Notes: a model not told the origin generated them from the letters alone. A stretch of DNA of 64,000 nt from an uncultured delta proteobacterium (GCA_903843965.1 CAIMRY010000008.1:62001-126000); one strand, 5' to 3'. Positions 17,553 through 33,368 are shown, counted from the first letter of the stretch. Made by a program: numbers and translations.

Positions 17553-18632
17553 ATGAACAGGCAGATCCGCGTCCTCGTCATCGACGATTCGGCCCTGGTG
17601 CGCCAGACCCTCACCGAGATCCTGGAGTCCGAGCCGGACATCAAGGTCATCGGGGCCGCCGTGGACCCCATCGCGGCGGCGGAGAAAATGCGCGAGCTGG
17701 CGCCCGACGTCATCACCCTGGACATTGAGATGCCGCGCATGGACGGGCTGACCTTCCTGCGCAAGCTCATGGCCCAGCACCCGATCCCGGTGGTCATCTG
17801 CTCGTCTTTGGCCATCGAGGGCGACGAGACCACCCTGCGCGCCTTTGACTACGGTGCGGTGGAGATCATCACCAAGCCAAAGCTCGGCACCAAGAAGTTT
17901 CTGGAGGAGTCGCGGGTGCGCATCTGCGACGCCGTGCGCGCCGCCGCCCAGTCCAAGGTCAAGGCCATCTCCTGCGCCACGCCCCTGAAGGTGGCCCCGA
18001 AGCTCGACGCCGACGTGATGCTGGCCAAGGCCAACCTCTCGTCACACCAGAACTTCCGCACCACGGAAAAGGTGGTGCTGGTGGGGGCCTCCACCGGAGG
18101 CACCCAGGCCCTGGAGAAGTTCCTCCTGGCCCTGCCGTTGGACAGCCCGGCCATCGCCATCGTGCAGCACATGCCGGAGAACTTCACCGCCGCATTCGCC
18201 AAGCGCCTGGACAGCATCTGCCGCGTCAGCGTCAAGGAGGCCCAGGACAACGACACGCTGCTGCGCGGCCAAGCGCTCATCGCGCCGGGCAGCATGCACA
18301 TGATGCTCAAGCGCAGCGGCGCGCGCTACCACGTGGAGGTCAAGGACGGGCCGCTGGTCTCGCGGCACCGGCCCTCGGTGGACGTGCTGTTCCGCTCGGG
18401 CGCGCGCTATGCGGGCAAGAACGCGGTGGGCGTGATCATGACCGGCATGGGCGACGACGGGGCCAAGGGCATGCGCGAGATGCACGACGCCGAGGCCTAT
18501 ACCATCGCCCAGGACGAGGCCAGCTGCGTGGTGTTCGGCATGCCCGCGGAGGCCATCAAGGCCGGGGGCGTGAAAAAGGTTTTGCCGCTCACGGCCATTG
18601 CGCCGGAGGTCATCCGCTACTGCAAGGACTAG
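17553..18632 (+). CDS. cheB: Protein-glutamate methylesterase/glutamine deamidase CheB
   Basis: CheB removes methyl groups from chemoreceptors once its receiver domain is phosphorylated by CheA. The N-terminal receiver has the acidic pair in [10 protein letters not shown] and the phosphorylated Asp in [11 protein letters not shown]. After a linker the esterase domain carries the catalytic Ser ([11 protein letters not shown]), His ([10 protein letters not shown]) and Asp ([11 protein letters not shown]). At 359 aa it is normal. It ends convergently against aat, the two stop codons overlapping within four bases. Confidence 0.96.
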   Translation: MNRQIRVLVIDDSALVRQTLTEILESEPDIKVIGAAVDPIAAAEKMRELAPDVITLDIEMPRMDGLTFLRKLMAQHPIPVVICSSLAIEGDETTLRAFDYGAVEIITKPKLGTKKFLEESRVRICDAVRAAAQSKVKAISCATPLKVAPKLDADVMLAKANLSSHQNFRTTEKVVLVGASTGGTQALEKFLLALPLDSPAIAIVQHMPENFTAAFAKRLDSICRVSVKEAQDNDTLLRGQALIAPGSMHMMLKRSGARYHVEVKDGPLVSRHRPSVDVLFRSGARYAGKNAVGVIMTGMGDDGAKGMREMHDAEAYTIAQDEASCVVFGMPAEAIKAGGVKKVLPLTAIAPEVIRYCKD

Positions 18633-19324
18633 GCGCCTGCGCCGTCCGAGGTCCACCGGCTCGGCAGCGCCGGGCTTGTGAGCCCGTGCGCCACGCGCCG
18701 CAAGAATTCCAGGCGGGTGATCTCCCGCGCGCCGAAGCGCAGCAGGTGCGCCGTGGTCTGCTGGCAGTCGATGAGCGTGCAGCCCCGGCTGCGCAGCCAG
18801 CGCGCCAGGAGCACGAAGGCCGTCTTGGAGGCGTCCTCCTCGGCGTAGAACATGGATTCCCCGAAGAACACGCTGCCCAGCGCCACGCCGTACACCCCGC
18901 CAGCCAGCCGCCCCCCGCTCCAGACCTCGGCCGAGTGCGACAGCCCCAGGGCGTGCAGGCGCTCGTAGGCGCTGACCATGGCCGGGACGATCCAGGTGCC
19001 GTTCTGCCCAGGGCGCGGGCTGCGCGCGCAGGCGCGGATGACTTGGGCAAAGGCTTGGTCCAGGGTGAAGTGGAAGCGCCCGGCATTGAGCACGCGCTTC
19101 AGGCTTCTGGGCACGTGCAGGCTGGCCGGGTCCAGCACCAGGCGCGGGTCCGGCGACCACCAGAGGATGGGCGAGTTGTCCGAGTACCAGGGGAAGATGC
19201 CCTGGCCGTAGGCCGCCACCAAACGCTCGGGCGAGAGGTCGCCGCCGACGGCCAGAAGCCCGTCCGGGTCCGCCTCGATGGGGTCCGGGAACACGGGCTC
19301 GTCAAAGAGGCGGTAGATGGTCAT
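18629..19324 (-). CDS. aat: Leucyl/phenylalanyl-tRNA-protein transferase
   Basis: Aat adds Leu or Phe from aminoacyl-tRNA to the N terminus of proteins that begin with Lys or Arg and so creates an N-degron for ClpS-ClpAP. Family segments are [40 protein letters not shown] and [36 protein letters not shown] and [11 protein letters not shown] complete the pattern. At 231 aa it has the usual length. It follows clpA by 25 bases on the same strand, placing the modifier next to the protease machinery that reads its mark. Confidence 0.96.
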   Translation of the reverse strand: MTIYRLFDEPVFPDPIEADPDGLLAVGGDLSPERLVAAYGQGIFPWYSDNSPILWWSPDPRLVLDPASLHVPRSLKRVLNAGRFHFTLDQAFAQVIRACARSPRPGQNGTWIVPAMVSAYERLHALGLSHSAEVWSGGRLAGGVYGVALGSVFFGESMFYAEEDASKTAFVLLARWLRSRGCTLIDCQQTTAHLLRFGAREITRLEFLRRVAHGLTSPALPSRWTSDGAGA

Positions 19325-19349
19325 GGCCCAGGTCCGGTGACGCGGTCGG

Positions 19350-21773
<2,424 letters not shown>

Positions 21774-21778
21774 GGGTC

Positions 21779-22090
21779 TTAAACCTCCTCCATGCTGGCG
21801 CGCAGGGGGAAGCCTGCGGCCTTGGCCATGGCGTGGACCGTGTCCACCTTGGTTTCCGCCACCTCGGCGGTGTAGATGCCGCATTCGCCCTGGCCCTGCT
21901 GGTGCACGGCCAGCATGACGCGCATGGCCTCATGCTCGGGCTTCTGGAACACCTGGCGCAGCACATGGACCACGAAGTCCATGCTGGTGTAGTCGTCGTT
22001 GTGCAGCAGCACCTTGAAGCGCCGGGGCTCCCTGGTCTCGTTCTCGTCGAAAAGGCCGGGCGCGAAACGGGTGCCGGTGTCCTCGCTCAT
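21779..22090 (-). CDS. clpS: ATP-dependent Clp protease adaptor ClpS
   Basis: ClpS recognises N-degron residues (Leu, Phe, Tyr, Trp) and delivers such proteins to ClpAP. The 103 residues include the diagnostic FKVLLHNDDYTSMDFVVHVL (ligand pocket Asn-Asp-Asp) and the late GIYTAEVAETKV segment. The flexible N-terminal tail that controls ClpA engagement is present (about 24 residues). The gene lies five bases upstream of clpA, so adaptor and unfoldase are made together. Confidence 0.96.
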   Translation of the reverse strand: MSEDTGTRFAPGLFDENETREPRRFKVLLHNDDYTSMDFVVHVLRQVFQKPEHEAMRVMLAVHQQGQGECGIYTAEVAETKVDTVHAMAKAAGFPLRASMEEV

Positions 22091-22180
22091 GCCCGGCCGC
22101 TCATGTGGTCCGCTCTGTTCCTGCGCGCCGGGCGCAACGTTTTGGGAATGCCGTGCCGGGATGTGTCCATGCTGGGCATA

Positions 22181-22885
22181 TTAGGCACTCCGGGGGCCGG
22201 TGTCGAGGGGGGCGGGCGCAATCTCCGGCATGTCCGTGGCGCGCCGGGCCAGGAGGCGGGATTTGACCGCGTCGTCGAAGACAAAGGATTCGTCCGGCTG
22301 CCTGCCCTGGGCCAGGCGCGCCTGGCGGTTCAGGTCGTGGTAGGTGGCGGTGGAGGCCTTTTCCCCGGGCAGGGCCAGCGCCTTGGCGCAGGCCCTGATG
22401 TCCTCCTCGTTGCCCTCGATCTCCACAAAATCGCCGAAGGGCAGGGTGTCCAGGCAGACCTCGCAGCCGAGCAGGGTCCATTTCTCGCGGACCTTCTCGT
22501 AGCGCAGGGCCGGGGTGTAGCCCAGGCCCGCAAGGATGGCGCGCATGCTCTGGGCGTCGTCCACATCGGTCTCGTGCTCGTGGCAGATCTTGGCGCACAG
22601 CTCGGCGTTTTCCGGGAGGATATCTGGAGCCATATCCAGGGAGCTGCCCAGGGCCATATCCGCCGTGCACTCGTCTGTGGCGCGCTTCAGGGTCAGGATG
22701 AAGCGCCCGGACTTTTCGCGCAGGCGCAGCAGGGTGCCCGTGGCCTTCAGGCTGCGCTGTTCGTCATCGAACACGGTGTTGGACTCGAACCAGCGGCCCA
22801 GGCAAAGGGCGTCCAGACTGGTCAGGTGTTGGCGCAGGGCGGCGTGGTCAGCGTCCAGAAATTTGACCTCGATTTCCAGGGACAT
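22181..22885 (-). CDS. CYTH-domain protein, class IV adenylate cyclase-like
   Basis: The start SLEIEVKFLDAD carries the ExExK motif of the CYTH superfamily, whose members bind triphosphates in a tunnel. Further matches are LLRLREKSGRFILTLKR and EKVREKWTLLGCEVCLDTL with DFVEIEGNEEDI. The domain order and length (234 aa) fit the CyaB-type class IV adenylyl cyclases or thiamine-triphosphatase-like enzymes; the sequence alone does not decide between them. It lies upstream of clpS on the same strand with a 90-base gap and so may be its own unit. Confidence 0.85.
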   Translation of the reverse strand: MSLEIEVKFLDADHAALRQHLTSLDALCLGRWFESNTVFDDEQRSLKATGTLLRLREKSGRFILTLKRATDECTADMALGSSLDMAPDILPENAELCAKICHEHETDVDDAQSMRAILAGLGYTPALRYEKVREKWTLLGCEVCLDTLPFGDFVEIEGNEEDIRACAKALALPGEKASTATYHDLNRQARLAQGRQPDESFVFDDAVKSRLLARRATDMPEIAPAPLDTGPRSA

Positions 22886-22952
22886 TTTCCGCTTTTCTCC
22901 TGTTGGTGGTGCTGCTAGGGTGTCTAGGACGCGTCAGGCGCGTGGCGTGCTC

Positions 22953-22975
22953 AAAATCCGGGCCGAAAGCGGCCC
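22953..22975 (-). terminator. Rho-independent terminator after the unknown gene at 23061
   Basis: On the minus strand a perfect 6-bp stem GGGCCG / CGGCCC with a CTTT loop (22960-22975) is followed by GGATTTTG, a short T-run at 22953-22956. It lies between the unknown gene and the CYTH gene and would separate them. The rest of 22886-23060 shows nothing else. Confidence 0.6.
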
Positions 22976-23060
22976 TTGGCCTTGCCGGGGCAGGCGGCGT
23001 GCGCGGCTCCCACCGGGCGTGGGCCCTGTCCGGCGCCCCCGGTTCGCGGCAGTCTCGGCC

Positions 23061-23552
23061 TCAGTTCGGGTTGCCCTCGGTCTCGACGATGGGCGGGTGC
23101 TGCCCCAGGTCGTAGAAGCCGCGCAAGGCCAGGCCCAGGTCGAAGTGCGGGATGCGCTCGAAGTGGATGAAGCCGATGGTCTTGCCCTCGCCCATGTCCG
23201 AAAGCGCGACCAGCCCGATGGGCACCGGGAAGGGGATGGGCATGGAGGTGATGGCCGCAAGCCTGCTGGCGTAGTGCTGCTTCAGGTAGTCCACCACGCG
23301 GTCGCGCTCCTCGGCGGTCAGGGCCTCCAGCACGACCCGGCGGCTGCCCGCAGCCTCCTCGGCCTCGGACATGCCCTGGGCGGCCAGGAGCTTGTCCCAG
23401 TCGATGGCCTCTTCTTCCTCGGGGTCCCATGTGTGGCGGAAGAGGTGCACTTCCACGTCGCGGCGGCCCTTGAAGCTCTTGATGGTCATGCTCAGCGCAT
23501 GGGCGCGGTCGATGGGCAGGTCCTTGCCCCCTTGGATGATCTGAATGTCCAC
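23061..23552 (-). CDS. Protein of unknown function
   Basis: I do not recognise this 163-residue soluble acidic protein. I place the start at GTG 23552 because CCGGAGG lies six bases upstream; a longer frame from 23618 lacks such a site. The N-terminal part (VDIQIIQGGKDLPIDRAHAL) and the aromatic C-terminal part (IGFIHFERIPHFDLGLAL) look structured, separated by an acidic stretch (DPEEEEAIDWDK). It is divergent from uvrB and alone on its strand, with a terminator behind it. Confidence 0.7.
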   Translation of the reverse strand: MDIQIIQGGKDLPIDRAHALSMTIKSFKGRRDVEVHLFRHTWDPEEEEAIDWDKLLAAQGMSEAEEAAGSRRVVLEALTAEERDRVVDYLKQHYASRLAAITSMPIPFPVPIGLVALSDMGEGKTIGFIHFERIPHFDLGLALRGFYDLGQHPPIVETEGNPN

Positions 23553-23643
23553 GTGTGCCTCCGGAGTCTGGTGTGCATGCAATGTAGTTGGTTTGTCCCC
23601 CGTATTCAAGGGGGCCATGTCGGATGGATACTAGGCGGTGATC

Positions 23644-25650
23644 ATGACCAGGCCCTTTGAGATCGTCAGCGACTTCACGCCCAGGGGCGACCAGCCCCAG
23701 GCCATTGCCGAGCTGGCCGCCAACCTGCGCGCCGGGGTGCGCCATCAGGTGCTGCTCGGCGTCACCGGCTCGGGCAAGACCTTCACCGTGGCCAATCTGG
23801 TGGCCCAGCTGAACCGCCCGGCCCTGGTGCTGGCCCCCAACAAGACCCTCGCCGCCCAGCTCTTCAACGAGTTCAAGGGCCTGTTCCCGCACAACGCCGT
23901 GGAATATTTCGTCAGCTACTACGACTACTACCAGCCCGAGGCCTACCTGCCGCACTCGGACACGTACATCGAGAAAGACTCCAGCATCAACGACGACATC
24001 GACAAGCTGCGCCACGCCGCCACCCACGCGCTCTTGACCCGGCGCGACGTGATCATCGTGGCCTCGGTGTCCTGCATCTACGGCCTGGGTTCGCCGGAAT
24101 ACTACGCCAAGATGATCATCCCCGTCGAGGTGGGGCAGCAGATGAGCCTGGAGGCGCTCATGCGCAGGCTGGTCGAGGTGCACTACGAGCGCAACGACGT
24201 GGACTTCCACCGCGGCGCCTTCCGCGTGCGCGGCGACGCCCTGGAGCTCATCCCGGCCTACAGCCGGGAGAAGGCCCTGCGCCTGAACTTCTTCGGCGAC
24301 GAGATCGAGAGCATCCAGGAGACCGACCCCCTCACCGGGCAGGTGCTCTCGGCCATGCAGAAGACCGTGATCTATCCCGGCAGCCACTACGTGTCCGACC
24401 AGGACAACCTGAAGCGCGCCACGGACGCAATCCGCCAGGAATTGCAGCAGCGCCTGGCCGAGTTCAAGGCCCAGAACAAGCTCGTGGAGGCCCAGCGCCT
24501 GGAGCAGCGCACCATGTTCGACCTGGAGACCATCGACGAGCTGGGCTACTGCAACGGCATCGAGAACTACTCGCGCCACCTGGACGGCCGCGCGCCGGGC
24601 CAACCGCCGGCCACGCTCATCGACTATTTCCCGGAGGACTTCCTGTTCTTCGTCGACGAAAGCCACATCACCATCCCCCAGGTGGGCGGCATGTCCAGCG
24701 GCGACTTCTCGCGCAAGAGCACCCTGGTCGACTTCGGCTTCCGCCTGCCCAGCGCGCTGGACAACAGGCCGCTGAATTTCGAGGAGTTCAAGGCCCGGCT
24801 GGGGCAGGTGGTCTATGTTTCGGCCACGCCCGGACCGTGGGAGCTGGACCAGTCCCAGGGGCTGGTGGTGGAGCAGGTCATCCGGCCCACGGGCCTGGTG
24901 GACCCGGAGATCGACATCCACCCGGTCAAGGGCCAGGTGGACGACCTGCTCGGCCAGTGCAAGGCCCGCGTGGCCAAGAACGAGCGCGTGCTGGTGACCA
25001 CGCTCACCAAGCGCATGGCCGAGGACCTGACCGACTACCTGAACCAGATGGGCGTTGCCGCGCGCTACCTGCACTCGGACATCGAGACGCTTGAGCGCAT
25101 GGCCATCATCCAGGCCTTGCGGGCCGGAGAGTTCAGCGTGCTCGTGGGCATCAACCTGCTGCGCGAGGGCCTGGACATCCCGGAGGTCTCGCTGGTGGCC
25201 ATCCTGGACGCGGACAAGGAGGGCTTTCTGCGTAGCGCCCGCTCGCTGATCCAGACCTTTGGCCGCGCCGCGCGCAACGCCGGGGGCCGGGTGGCGCTCT
25301 ATGCCGATCACGTGACCCCGTCCATGCGCCAGGCCCTTGACGAGACGGCCCGCAGACGCGAGAAGCAGCTTGCATACAACGCCGCCAACGGCATCGTGCC
25401 GCAGACCATCATCAAGGGCCTGGACAACCTGCTGGGCGCCCTGGCCGCCCATGTGCTGCCGGACGCCGAGGACCTGACCCCGGACGAGCTGCTGCGCGAA
25501 CTGGACCCGAAACGGCTGAAGAAGGAGATCGCCTCACTTGAACGCGAGATGCGCGAGGCGGCCAAGGAGCTGGAGTTTGAACGGGCGGCGGCCCTGCGCG
25601 ACAGGGTGCTGGCCTTGCGCGATCGGCTGCTGCAACTGGGGGGAGCGTGA
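23644..25650 (+). CDS. uvrB: Excinuclease ABC subunit B
   Basis: UvrB is the damage-verifying helicase of nucleotide excision repair. It has Walker [15 protein letters not shown] (near residue 37), the beta-hairpin [16 protein letters not shown], helicase motif II FVDESHI, motif [16 protein letters not shown] and a C-terminal UVR domain ([19 protein letters not shown]) that binds UvrA or UvrC. I choose ATG 23644 over the GTG two codons earlier. At 668 aa it is normal. It starts a plus-strand run with a K+ channel gene, ligA and dapB. Confidence 0.97.
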   Translation: MTRPFEIVSDFTPRGDQPQAIAELAANLRAGVRHQVLLGVTGSGKTFTVANLVAQLNRPALVLAPNKTLAAQLFNEFKGLFPHNAVEYFVSYYDYYQPEAYLPHSDTYIEKDSSINDDIDKLRHAATHALLTRRDVIIVASVSCIYGLGSPEYYAKMIIPVEVGQQMSLEALMRRLVEVHYERNDVDFHRGAFRVRGDALELIPAYSREKALRLNFFGDEIESIQETDPLTGQVLSAMQKTVIYPGSHYVSDQDNLKRATDAIRQELQQRLAEFKAQNKLVEAQRLEQRTMFDLETIDELGYCNGIENYSRHLDGRAPGQPPATLIDYFPEDFLFFVDESHITIPQVGGMSSGDFSRKSTLVDFGFRLPSALDNRPLNFEEFKARLGQVVYVSATPGPWELDQSQGLVVEQVIRPTGLVDPEIDIHPVKGQVDDLLGQCKARVAKNERVLVTTLTKRMAEDLTDYLNQMGVAARYLHSDIETLERMAIIQALRAGEFSVLVGINLLREGLDIPEVSLVAILDADKEGFLRSARSLIQTFGRAARNAGGRVALYADHVTPSMRQALDETARRREKQLAYNAANGIVPQTIIKGLDNLLGALAAHVLPDAEDLTPDELLRELDPKRLKKEIASLEREMREAAKELEFERAAALRDRVLALRDRLLQLGGA

Positions 25651-25652
25651 TC

Positions 25653-29184
<3,532 letters not shown>

Positions 29185-29228
29185 AAAAGTGGCACCCGAA
29201 ACACGGCCCCTGAAAATCGGAGAAAGTT

Positions 29229-30008
29229 ATGAACTGTGACGTTGTCATCATGGGCGGCTGCGGCCGCATGGGCGCGACGCTGATCCGCCTGGCCCAGCAG
29301 GACCCGGAGCTGGAGGTCAAGGCCGTCATTGAACGGGCCGAGCGCCTGGACGACCTGGAGAATCTGGACTGCGTCGTGTCCCACGACCTGGACGAGGTGC
29401 TGGCCAAAACCCCGCGCGCCGTGGTGGTGGAGTTCACCTCCCCGGAGGCCACGCTGGAGCATGTGCGCGATTGCCGGAAGCACGGCAACCCCATGGTCAT
29501 CGGCACCACGGGTTTGAAGCCCGAGCAGATGGAGATCGTGGCCGCCGCAGCCAAGGACATCCCGCTTCTGCTGGCCCCGAACATGAGCGTGGGTGTCAAC
29601 GTGCTCCTGAAGATCCTGCCGCAGATCGTGCAGATGCTCGGCCCGGCCTATGACATGGAGGTGCTGGAGATCCACCACAACCGCAAGAAGGATGCCCCCA
29701 GCGGCACGGCGCTGAAGCTGGCCCAGTGCATGGCCGAGGCGCGCGGCCTGGTGTACGACGAGGTCAAGCGCCACTGCCGCGACGGCATCGTGGGCGAGCG
29801 TGCGCAGAACGAGCTGGGCGTCGTGGCCCTGCGCGGCGGCGACGTGGTGGGCGACCACACGGCGTATTTCTTTGGTCCGGGCGAGCGCATCGAGGTGACG
29901 CACCGGGCGCACTCGCGCGAGAACTTCGCCCAGGGAGCCCTGCGCGCGGCCAAGTGGCTGAGCAAGCAGCAGCCGGGCCGCCTGTACAGCGTGGGCGACC
30001 TGCTCTAG
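29229..30008 (+). CDS. dapB: 4-hydroxy-tetrahydrodipicolinate reductase
   Basis: DapB carries out the second committed step of lysine and diaminopimelate synthesis, using NADH or NADPH. The dinucleotide fold is [13 protein letters not shown], and the catalytic and substrate-binding stretch is [15 protein letters not shown] (near residue 145). The end [10 protein letters not shown] is typical. At 259 aa it is the usual length. It closes a plus-strand run with a clear terminator behind it. The enzyme for the preceding step, dapA, is about 20 kb away on the other strand. Confidence 0.96.
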   Translation: MNCDVVIMGGCGRMGATLIRLAQQDPELEVKAVIERAERLDDLENLDCVVSHDLDEVLAKTPRAVVVEFTSPEATLEHVRDCRKHGNPMVIGTTGLKPEQMEIVAAAAKDIPLLLAPNMSVGVNVLLKILPQIVQMLGPAYDMEVLEIHHNRKKDAPSGTALKLAQCMAEARGLVYDEVKRHCRDGIVGERAQNELGVVALRGGDVVGDHTAYFFGPGERIEVTHRAHSRENFAQGALRAAKWLSKQQPGRLYSVGDLL

Positions 30009-30030
30009 CTTTTCCCGTTCAGCAAAGACA

Positions 30031-30062
30031 AAACGCCGGACTCGCAAGGGTCCGGCGTTTTT
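30031..30062 (+). terminator. Rho-independent terminator of dapB
   Basis: Perfect 11-bp stem AAACGCCGGAC / GTCCGGCGTTT with loop TCGCAAGG, running into TTTTT. It lies 22 bases after the dapB stop and separates dapB from the AT-rich gene. Confidence 0.9.
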
Positions 30063-30080
30063 CGTATCTGAATCTTTGGA

Positions 30081-30109
30081 TTGACTACATTAAGTTTTAG
30101 ATATTTAAT
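30081..30109 (+). promoter_or_regulatory. Sigma-70 type promoter for the AT-rich gene
   Basis: TTGACT (30081-30086, five of six) and TTTAAT (30104-30109, five of six) are spaced exactly 17 bases. The AT-rich surroundings are unlike the rest of the window. The gene starts about 45 bases downstream. Confidence 0.65.
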
Positions 30110-30154
30110 TGACGGAGTCTGGCTTGGCAAATACGAATATCTACAGGAGCAATT

Positions 30155-30757
30155 ATGGAGACATTCCAGATAATCCTCGGAATTTGTGCAATAGCTGCCA
30201 CCGTATATGGAGCAAGCAGAGGAGCTAAGTGTGGTGTGATTTTGGCGGATGAGAAAGCAAGGAAGAGAAAGAAAGAATCTGACTTCAATGAGATTGAGAA
30301 CCTACGTAAGGCGTTGCTTGCAGAGATTCTTGTTATTGAAAAAATATATATGGAAGGTATGGGAAATGTAATTGAAGCTCATCCAGAAAATGAATCGTTT
30401 TTGTATATATATCCAACTGGGCAACGCTATTTTGTTATATATGAAGAGAATGCACATCTGATTGGACGCATACCTAACGACACTGAGCGAAGCCTTATCG
30501 TGAAAACGTACTTACAGGCAAAGGGACTACTTGATAGCTATCAATACAATAACTCAATGACTGAAAAAATGAATTACACACGTGGTCTTGGTCCAGTTAT
30601 ACTCGGGCAAAACTATATTCCAGTGCAGAGTGAAATAGATAAAATGATGCAGTTGTACACTCCTGTATTAAAAAAGCTTCATTTTGAGGTGAAGAGATCA
30701 GTCAATGAATTAAAAGATTCACTTGGTATTCCACTCAAGTCTAGGGACTTCACTTAG
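30155..30757 (+). CDS. AT-rich gene for a single-span membrane protein, unknown function, probably acquired
   Basis: The 200-residue product has one N-terminal membrane helix (about 5-22), a basic/acidic coiled stretch (about 33-55, ADEKARKRKKESDF) and a cytosolic domain of about 140 residues that I do not recognise. Aromatic segments such as FLYIYPTGQRYFVIYEENAH stand out. AGGAG lies five bases before ATG 30155. Base use is strikingly different: 30301-30360 has 21 G/C of 60, while the same length of dapB (29281-29340) has 41. It has its own promoter, follows a terminator, and overlaps the convergent HPt gene by eight bases. The look is that of a single accessory gene inserted between core genes. 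Confidence 0.85.
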   Translation: METFQIILGICAIAATVYGASRGAKCGVILADEKARKRKKESDFNEIENLRKALLAEILVIEKIYMEGMGNVIEAHPENESFLYIYPTGQRYFVIYEENAHLIGRIPNDTERSLIVKTYLQAKGLLDSYQYNNSMTEKMNYTRGLGPVILGQNYIPVQSEIDKMMQLYTPVLKKLHFEVKRSVNELKDSLGIPLKSRDFT

Positions 30758-31118
30758 TCGATCTCATCACCGCAAACACCGCCTCCACCTCGGCCCGCAC
30801 CCGCGCGTACTGCACCTCCAGCGCCTGGGTCTGGCCGTCCCTGGCCGCGAACTCCATCTCGCGCGCAGCGTCGCGCAGGCGCTCCATGCCCAGCGTGGCC
30901 GCCGCGCCCTTGATGGAATGCGTCAGGTAGCGCACCATCTCCAGGTCGGCCTTGGCCACGGCCTCGCCCAGGGCGGCCAGGCGCTGCGGCTCGTCCTCCA
31001 GAAAGACCTCGAACAATTTCGCTAGGAATTCCGGATTGGTGCTGCGCATGCGCGCCAGCCAGTCGGCGTTGATTGGCGGGCGGATGTCGGCGTTTTCGGA
31101 CATGGCTGGGTCGGTCAC
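30750..31118 (-). CDS. HPt domain protein (histidine phosphotransfer)
   Basis: The 122-residue protein is essentially one HPt domain, a four-helix unit that relays phosphate between receiver domains. The phosphorylated His is in YLTHSIKGAAATLGMERL. No kinase or receiver is attached or adjacent, so its partners lie elsewhere. I take GTG 31118 as the start, six bases behind GGAG; ATG 31103 and TTG 31130 are alternatives. Its end overlaps the convergent AT-rich gene. Confidence 0.85.
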   Translation of the reverse strand: MTDPAMSENADIRPPINADWLARMRSTNPEFLAKLFEVFLEDEPQRLAALGEAVAKADLEMVRYLTHSIKGAAATLGMERLRDAAREMEFAARDGQTQALEVQYARVRAEVEAVFAVMRSTK

Positions 31119-31197
31119 GGCAGGCTCCAACGGGAAGGCTCGGCGTCACGGACCGTGGCGCATGCACACAGGGTTTGCGAGAACATGGAACCTGTGG

Positions 31198-31234
31198 CCG
31201 GGGGGGGGAGCCTGGGCTGACCTCCCCCCCCCGG
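31198..31234 (-). terminator. Long G/C hairpin after the ACT-domain gene
   Basis: A perfect 13-bp stem (CCGGGGGGGGGAG / CTCCCCCCCCCGG) with an 11-base loop follows the ACT-domain stop codon on the minus strand. Each arm carries a run of nine identical bases. No T-run follows, so termination would be atypical. Confidence 0.5.
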
Positions 31235-31258
31235 GATCGTCGTCACATCGGATCGGCG

Positions 31259-31690
31259 CTACATCTTGTAGAGCTTTTCGCCGGGCACCATGGCGATGCT
31301 GTTCTTCTGCAACAGCTCGATGGCCTGGTCCGTGCGGTCGAAGCGGAAGATGATGATGGCGTCGGCCCCGGTCTGGGTAACAAAGGCGTACATGTACTCG
31401 ACGTTGATCTTGGCGTCGCGCAGCATGTCCAGGATGTTGTGCAGGCCGCCGGGCTGGTCCTGGACCTTCACGGCCACGACCGTGGTGCGGCCCACGGTGA
31501 AGCCGCCGGCCTTGAGGTTCTCCTTGGCCTTGTCGAAGTCGGAGACGATGAGCCGCAGGATGCCGAAGTCCGAGGTGTCGGCCAGGGACAGGGCGCGGAT
31601 GTTCACGCCGGACTCGGACAGGATGCGCGTGACCTCGGCCAGCCTGCCGGCGCGGTTTTCCAGGAAGATGGAGAGTTGATCAACCTTCAT
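31259..31690 (-). CDS. Tandem ACT-domain protein
   Basis: The 143 residues form two ACT domains: [20 protein letters not shown] to about 66, and [20 protein letters not shown] to about 135. ACT pairs bind amino acids or similar small ligands. This stand-alone type is commonly encoded beside phenylacetate-CoA ligase genes, as here (40 bases behind paaK), and is thought to regulate or sense aromatic acid metabolism; that role is inference. ATG 31690 has AGGA upstream. Confidence 0.9.
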   Translation of the reverse strand: MKVDQLSIFLENRAGRLAEVTRILSESGVNIRALSLADTSDFGILRLIVSDFDKAKENLKAGGFTVGRTTVVAVKVQDQPGGLHNILDMLRDAKINVEYMYAFVTQTGADAIIIFRFDRTDQAIELLQKNSIAMVPGEKLYKM

Positions 31691-31730
31691 GACATTCCTC
31701 GCTTGATGTGGTGGCACAGGGTTCGCCCAA

Positions 31731-33038
31731 TCAGGCCTGTTCCTTGCGCATGTCGATGATGCGTTTGGCCTTGCCTTCGCTGCGTTCGATGCCCTTGGGC
31801 TCCACCAGCTTGCACTTGGCGGTTACTCCCAGGAACTCCTTGATGTTCTTTTCTATCTTGGATTCAAGCCGTTGTAAATTCTTGATCTGGTCGGAGAAGG
31901 CGGCCTCATCGACCTCGACGCGCACCTCCATGTTGTCCAGGTTGCCCGAGCGGGTGACGATGAGCTGGTAGTGCGGGGTCAGGCCCTCGGTCTCCAGCAG
32001 GATGGTCTCGATCTGCGAGGGGAAGACGTTGACGCCGCGGATGATGAGCATGTCGTCGCTGCGGCCCGTGACCCGCTCCATCCTTGCCGTTGTCCGGCCG
32101 CAACGGCAGGGCGCGGTGTTGAGCCGACTCAGGTCGCGGGTGCGGTAGCGCAACAGAGGAATGCCTTCCTTGGTCAGGGTGGTGAAGACCAGCTCGCCCA
32201 CCTCGCCCGGCTTCATGGGGTCGCCGGTTTCGGGGTCGATGATTTCGGCCAGGAAGTGGTCCTCCTGGATGTGCAGGCCCTTTTTGACTTTGGCGCACTC
32301 GATGGCCACGCCCGGACCCATGATCTCGGACAGGCCGTAGATGTCGATGGCCGTGATGCCGAGCTTGTTCTCGATCTCGTTGCGCATGGAGTCGGTCCAG
32401 GGCTCGGCCCCGAAAATGCCGATGCGCAGGGGCAGCTCGCGGATGTCGATGCCCATCTCCTTGGCCGCCTCGTTCAGGTGCAGGGCATAGGAGGGCGTGC
32501 AGGTGAGCACCGTGGCGCCGAAGTCGCGCAGGAGCATGGCCTGGCGTCTGGTGCCGCCGCCGGAGATGGGGATGACCGTGGCGCCCAGTTCCTCGGCCCC
32601 GTAGTGCACGCCCAGGCCGCCGGTGAACAGGCCGTAGCCGTAAGCGTTGTGCACGAAGTCGCCGCTGTGGGCCCCGGCCGCGGCCAGGCAGCGGGCCACC
32701 ATCTGGCCCCAGTTCTTGATGTCGCGCCGGGTGTAGCCGACCACCGTGGCCTTGCCCGTGGTGCCGGAGGAGGAGTGGATACGCACGATGTTCTCGCGCG
32801 AGACTGCGAAAAGCCCGAAGGGGTAGTGGTTGCGCAGGTCCTGCTTCTCGGTGAAGGGCAAAAGCGAGACATCGGAGAGGCTCTGGATGTGCTCGGGCTT
32901 GACCCCGCGCTCGTCGAGCTTTTTGCGGTAGAAGGGCACGTTTTCGTACACGCGCGCCACAAGATCCTGGAGCCTGCGCAGCTGGAGCTTTTGCAGCTCC
33001 TCCCTGGGCAGGGTTTCGTTTTCCACGTCAAATATCAT
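31731..33038 (-). CDS. paaK: Phenylacetate-CoA ligase
   Basis: The enzyme joins phenylacetate (or a related aryl acetate) to CoA at the expense of ATP. The AMP-binding P-loop is [16 protein letters not shown] (near residue 90). Further adenylation motifs are [19 protein letters not shown] and the late [20 protein letters not shown]. The C-terminal AMP-binding_C_2 domain follows. AGGAGGACAGCC precedes ATG 33038. At 435 aa it is the usual length. In sulfate reducers this enzyme often serves amino acid catabolism (indolepyruvate/arylpyruvate routes), which is context, not proof. Paired with an ACT protein. Confidence 0.94.
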   Translation of the reverse strand: MIFDVENETLPREELQKLQLRRLQDLVARVYENVPFYRKKLDERGVKPEHIQSLSDVSLLPFTEKQDLRNHYPFGLFAVSRENIVRIHSSSGTTGKATVVGYTRRDIKNWGQMVARCLAAAGAHSGDFVHNAYGYGLFTGGLGVHYGAEELGATVIPISGGGTRRQAMLLRDFGATVLTCTPSYALHLNEAAKEMGIDIRELPLRIGIFGAEPWTDSMRNEIENKLGITAIDIYGLSEIMGPGVAIECAKVKKGLHIQEDHFLAEIIDPETGDPMKPGEVGELVFTTLTKEGIPLLRYRTRDLSRLNTAPCRCGRTTARMERVTGRSDDMLIIRGVNVFPSQIETILLETEGLTPHYQLIVTRSGNLDNMEVRVEVDEAAFSDQIKNLQRLESKIEKNIKEFLGVTAKCKLVEPKGIERSEGKAKRIIDMRKEQA

Positions 33039-33368
33039 GGCTGTCCTCCTGGGATGGTGCAAAACGGATTCGTGCGCAGGACTTCTGGCGGCCAGCGGCC
33101 TGCGTCGCCCACTTTGGCCTCGTCGGCCGCAATGAAACGGCCACGGGCGGATGCCGTGGCCCGAAAGCGCCGGTTCAACCTGTTCGGACCCGAACCGGGC
33201 TCCTGCGCTGCGCAAGCGGAGCCCGGAAACGCCATTGGCGGCGTCGGCGGCGGTCGCTCAGCCTGTGACGTGCATGCCCGAAACTCGGCACTGCGTCAAG
33301 GTTGCGCGGGGGTTCTTGTCATCGCCTGCGCCCGGGCGTATCGTTTTCGGTCAGAGGAGAAACGGGTG
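33039..33368. other. 330-base gap between paaK and the permease, with a nested inverted repeat
   Basis: No gene is supported here. A 9-bp perfect inverted repeat CCGGGCTCC / GGAGCCCGG (33195-33203 with 33218-33226) encloses a second short one, TGCGC-T-GCGCA (33204-33214). The two flanking genes are divergent, so promoters for both should lie here, but I see no convincing -35/-10 pair. Confidence 0.6.

Noticed and set aside
31971-33368. Long plus-strand open frame running into the permease
   Set aside because: It is the antisense of paaK. The permease starts at ATG 33369 behind a good ribosome site.
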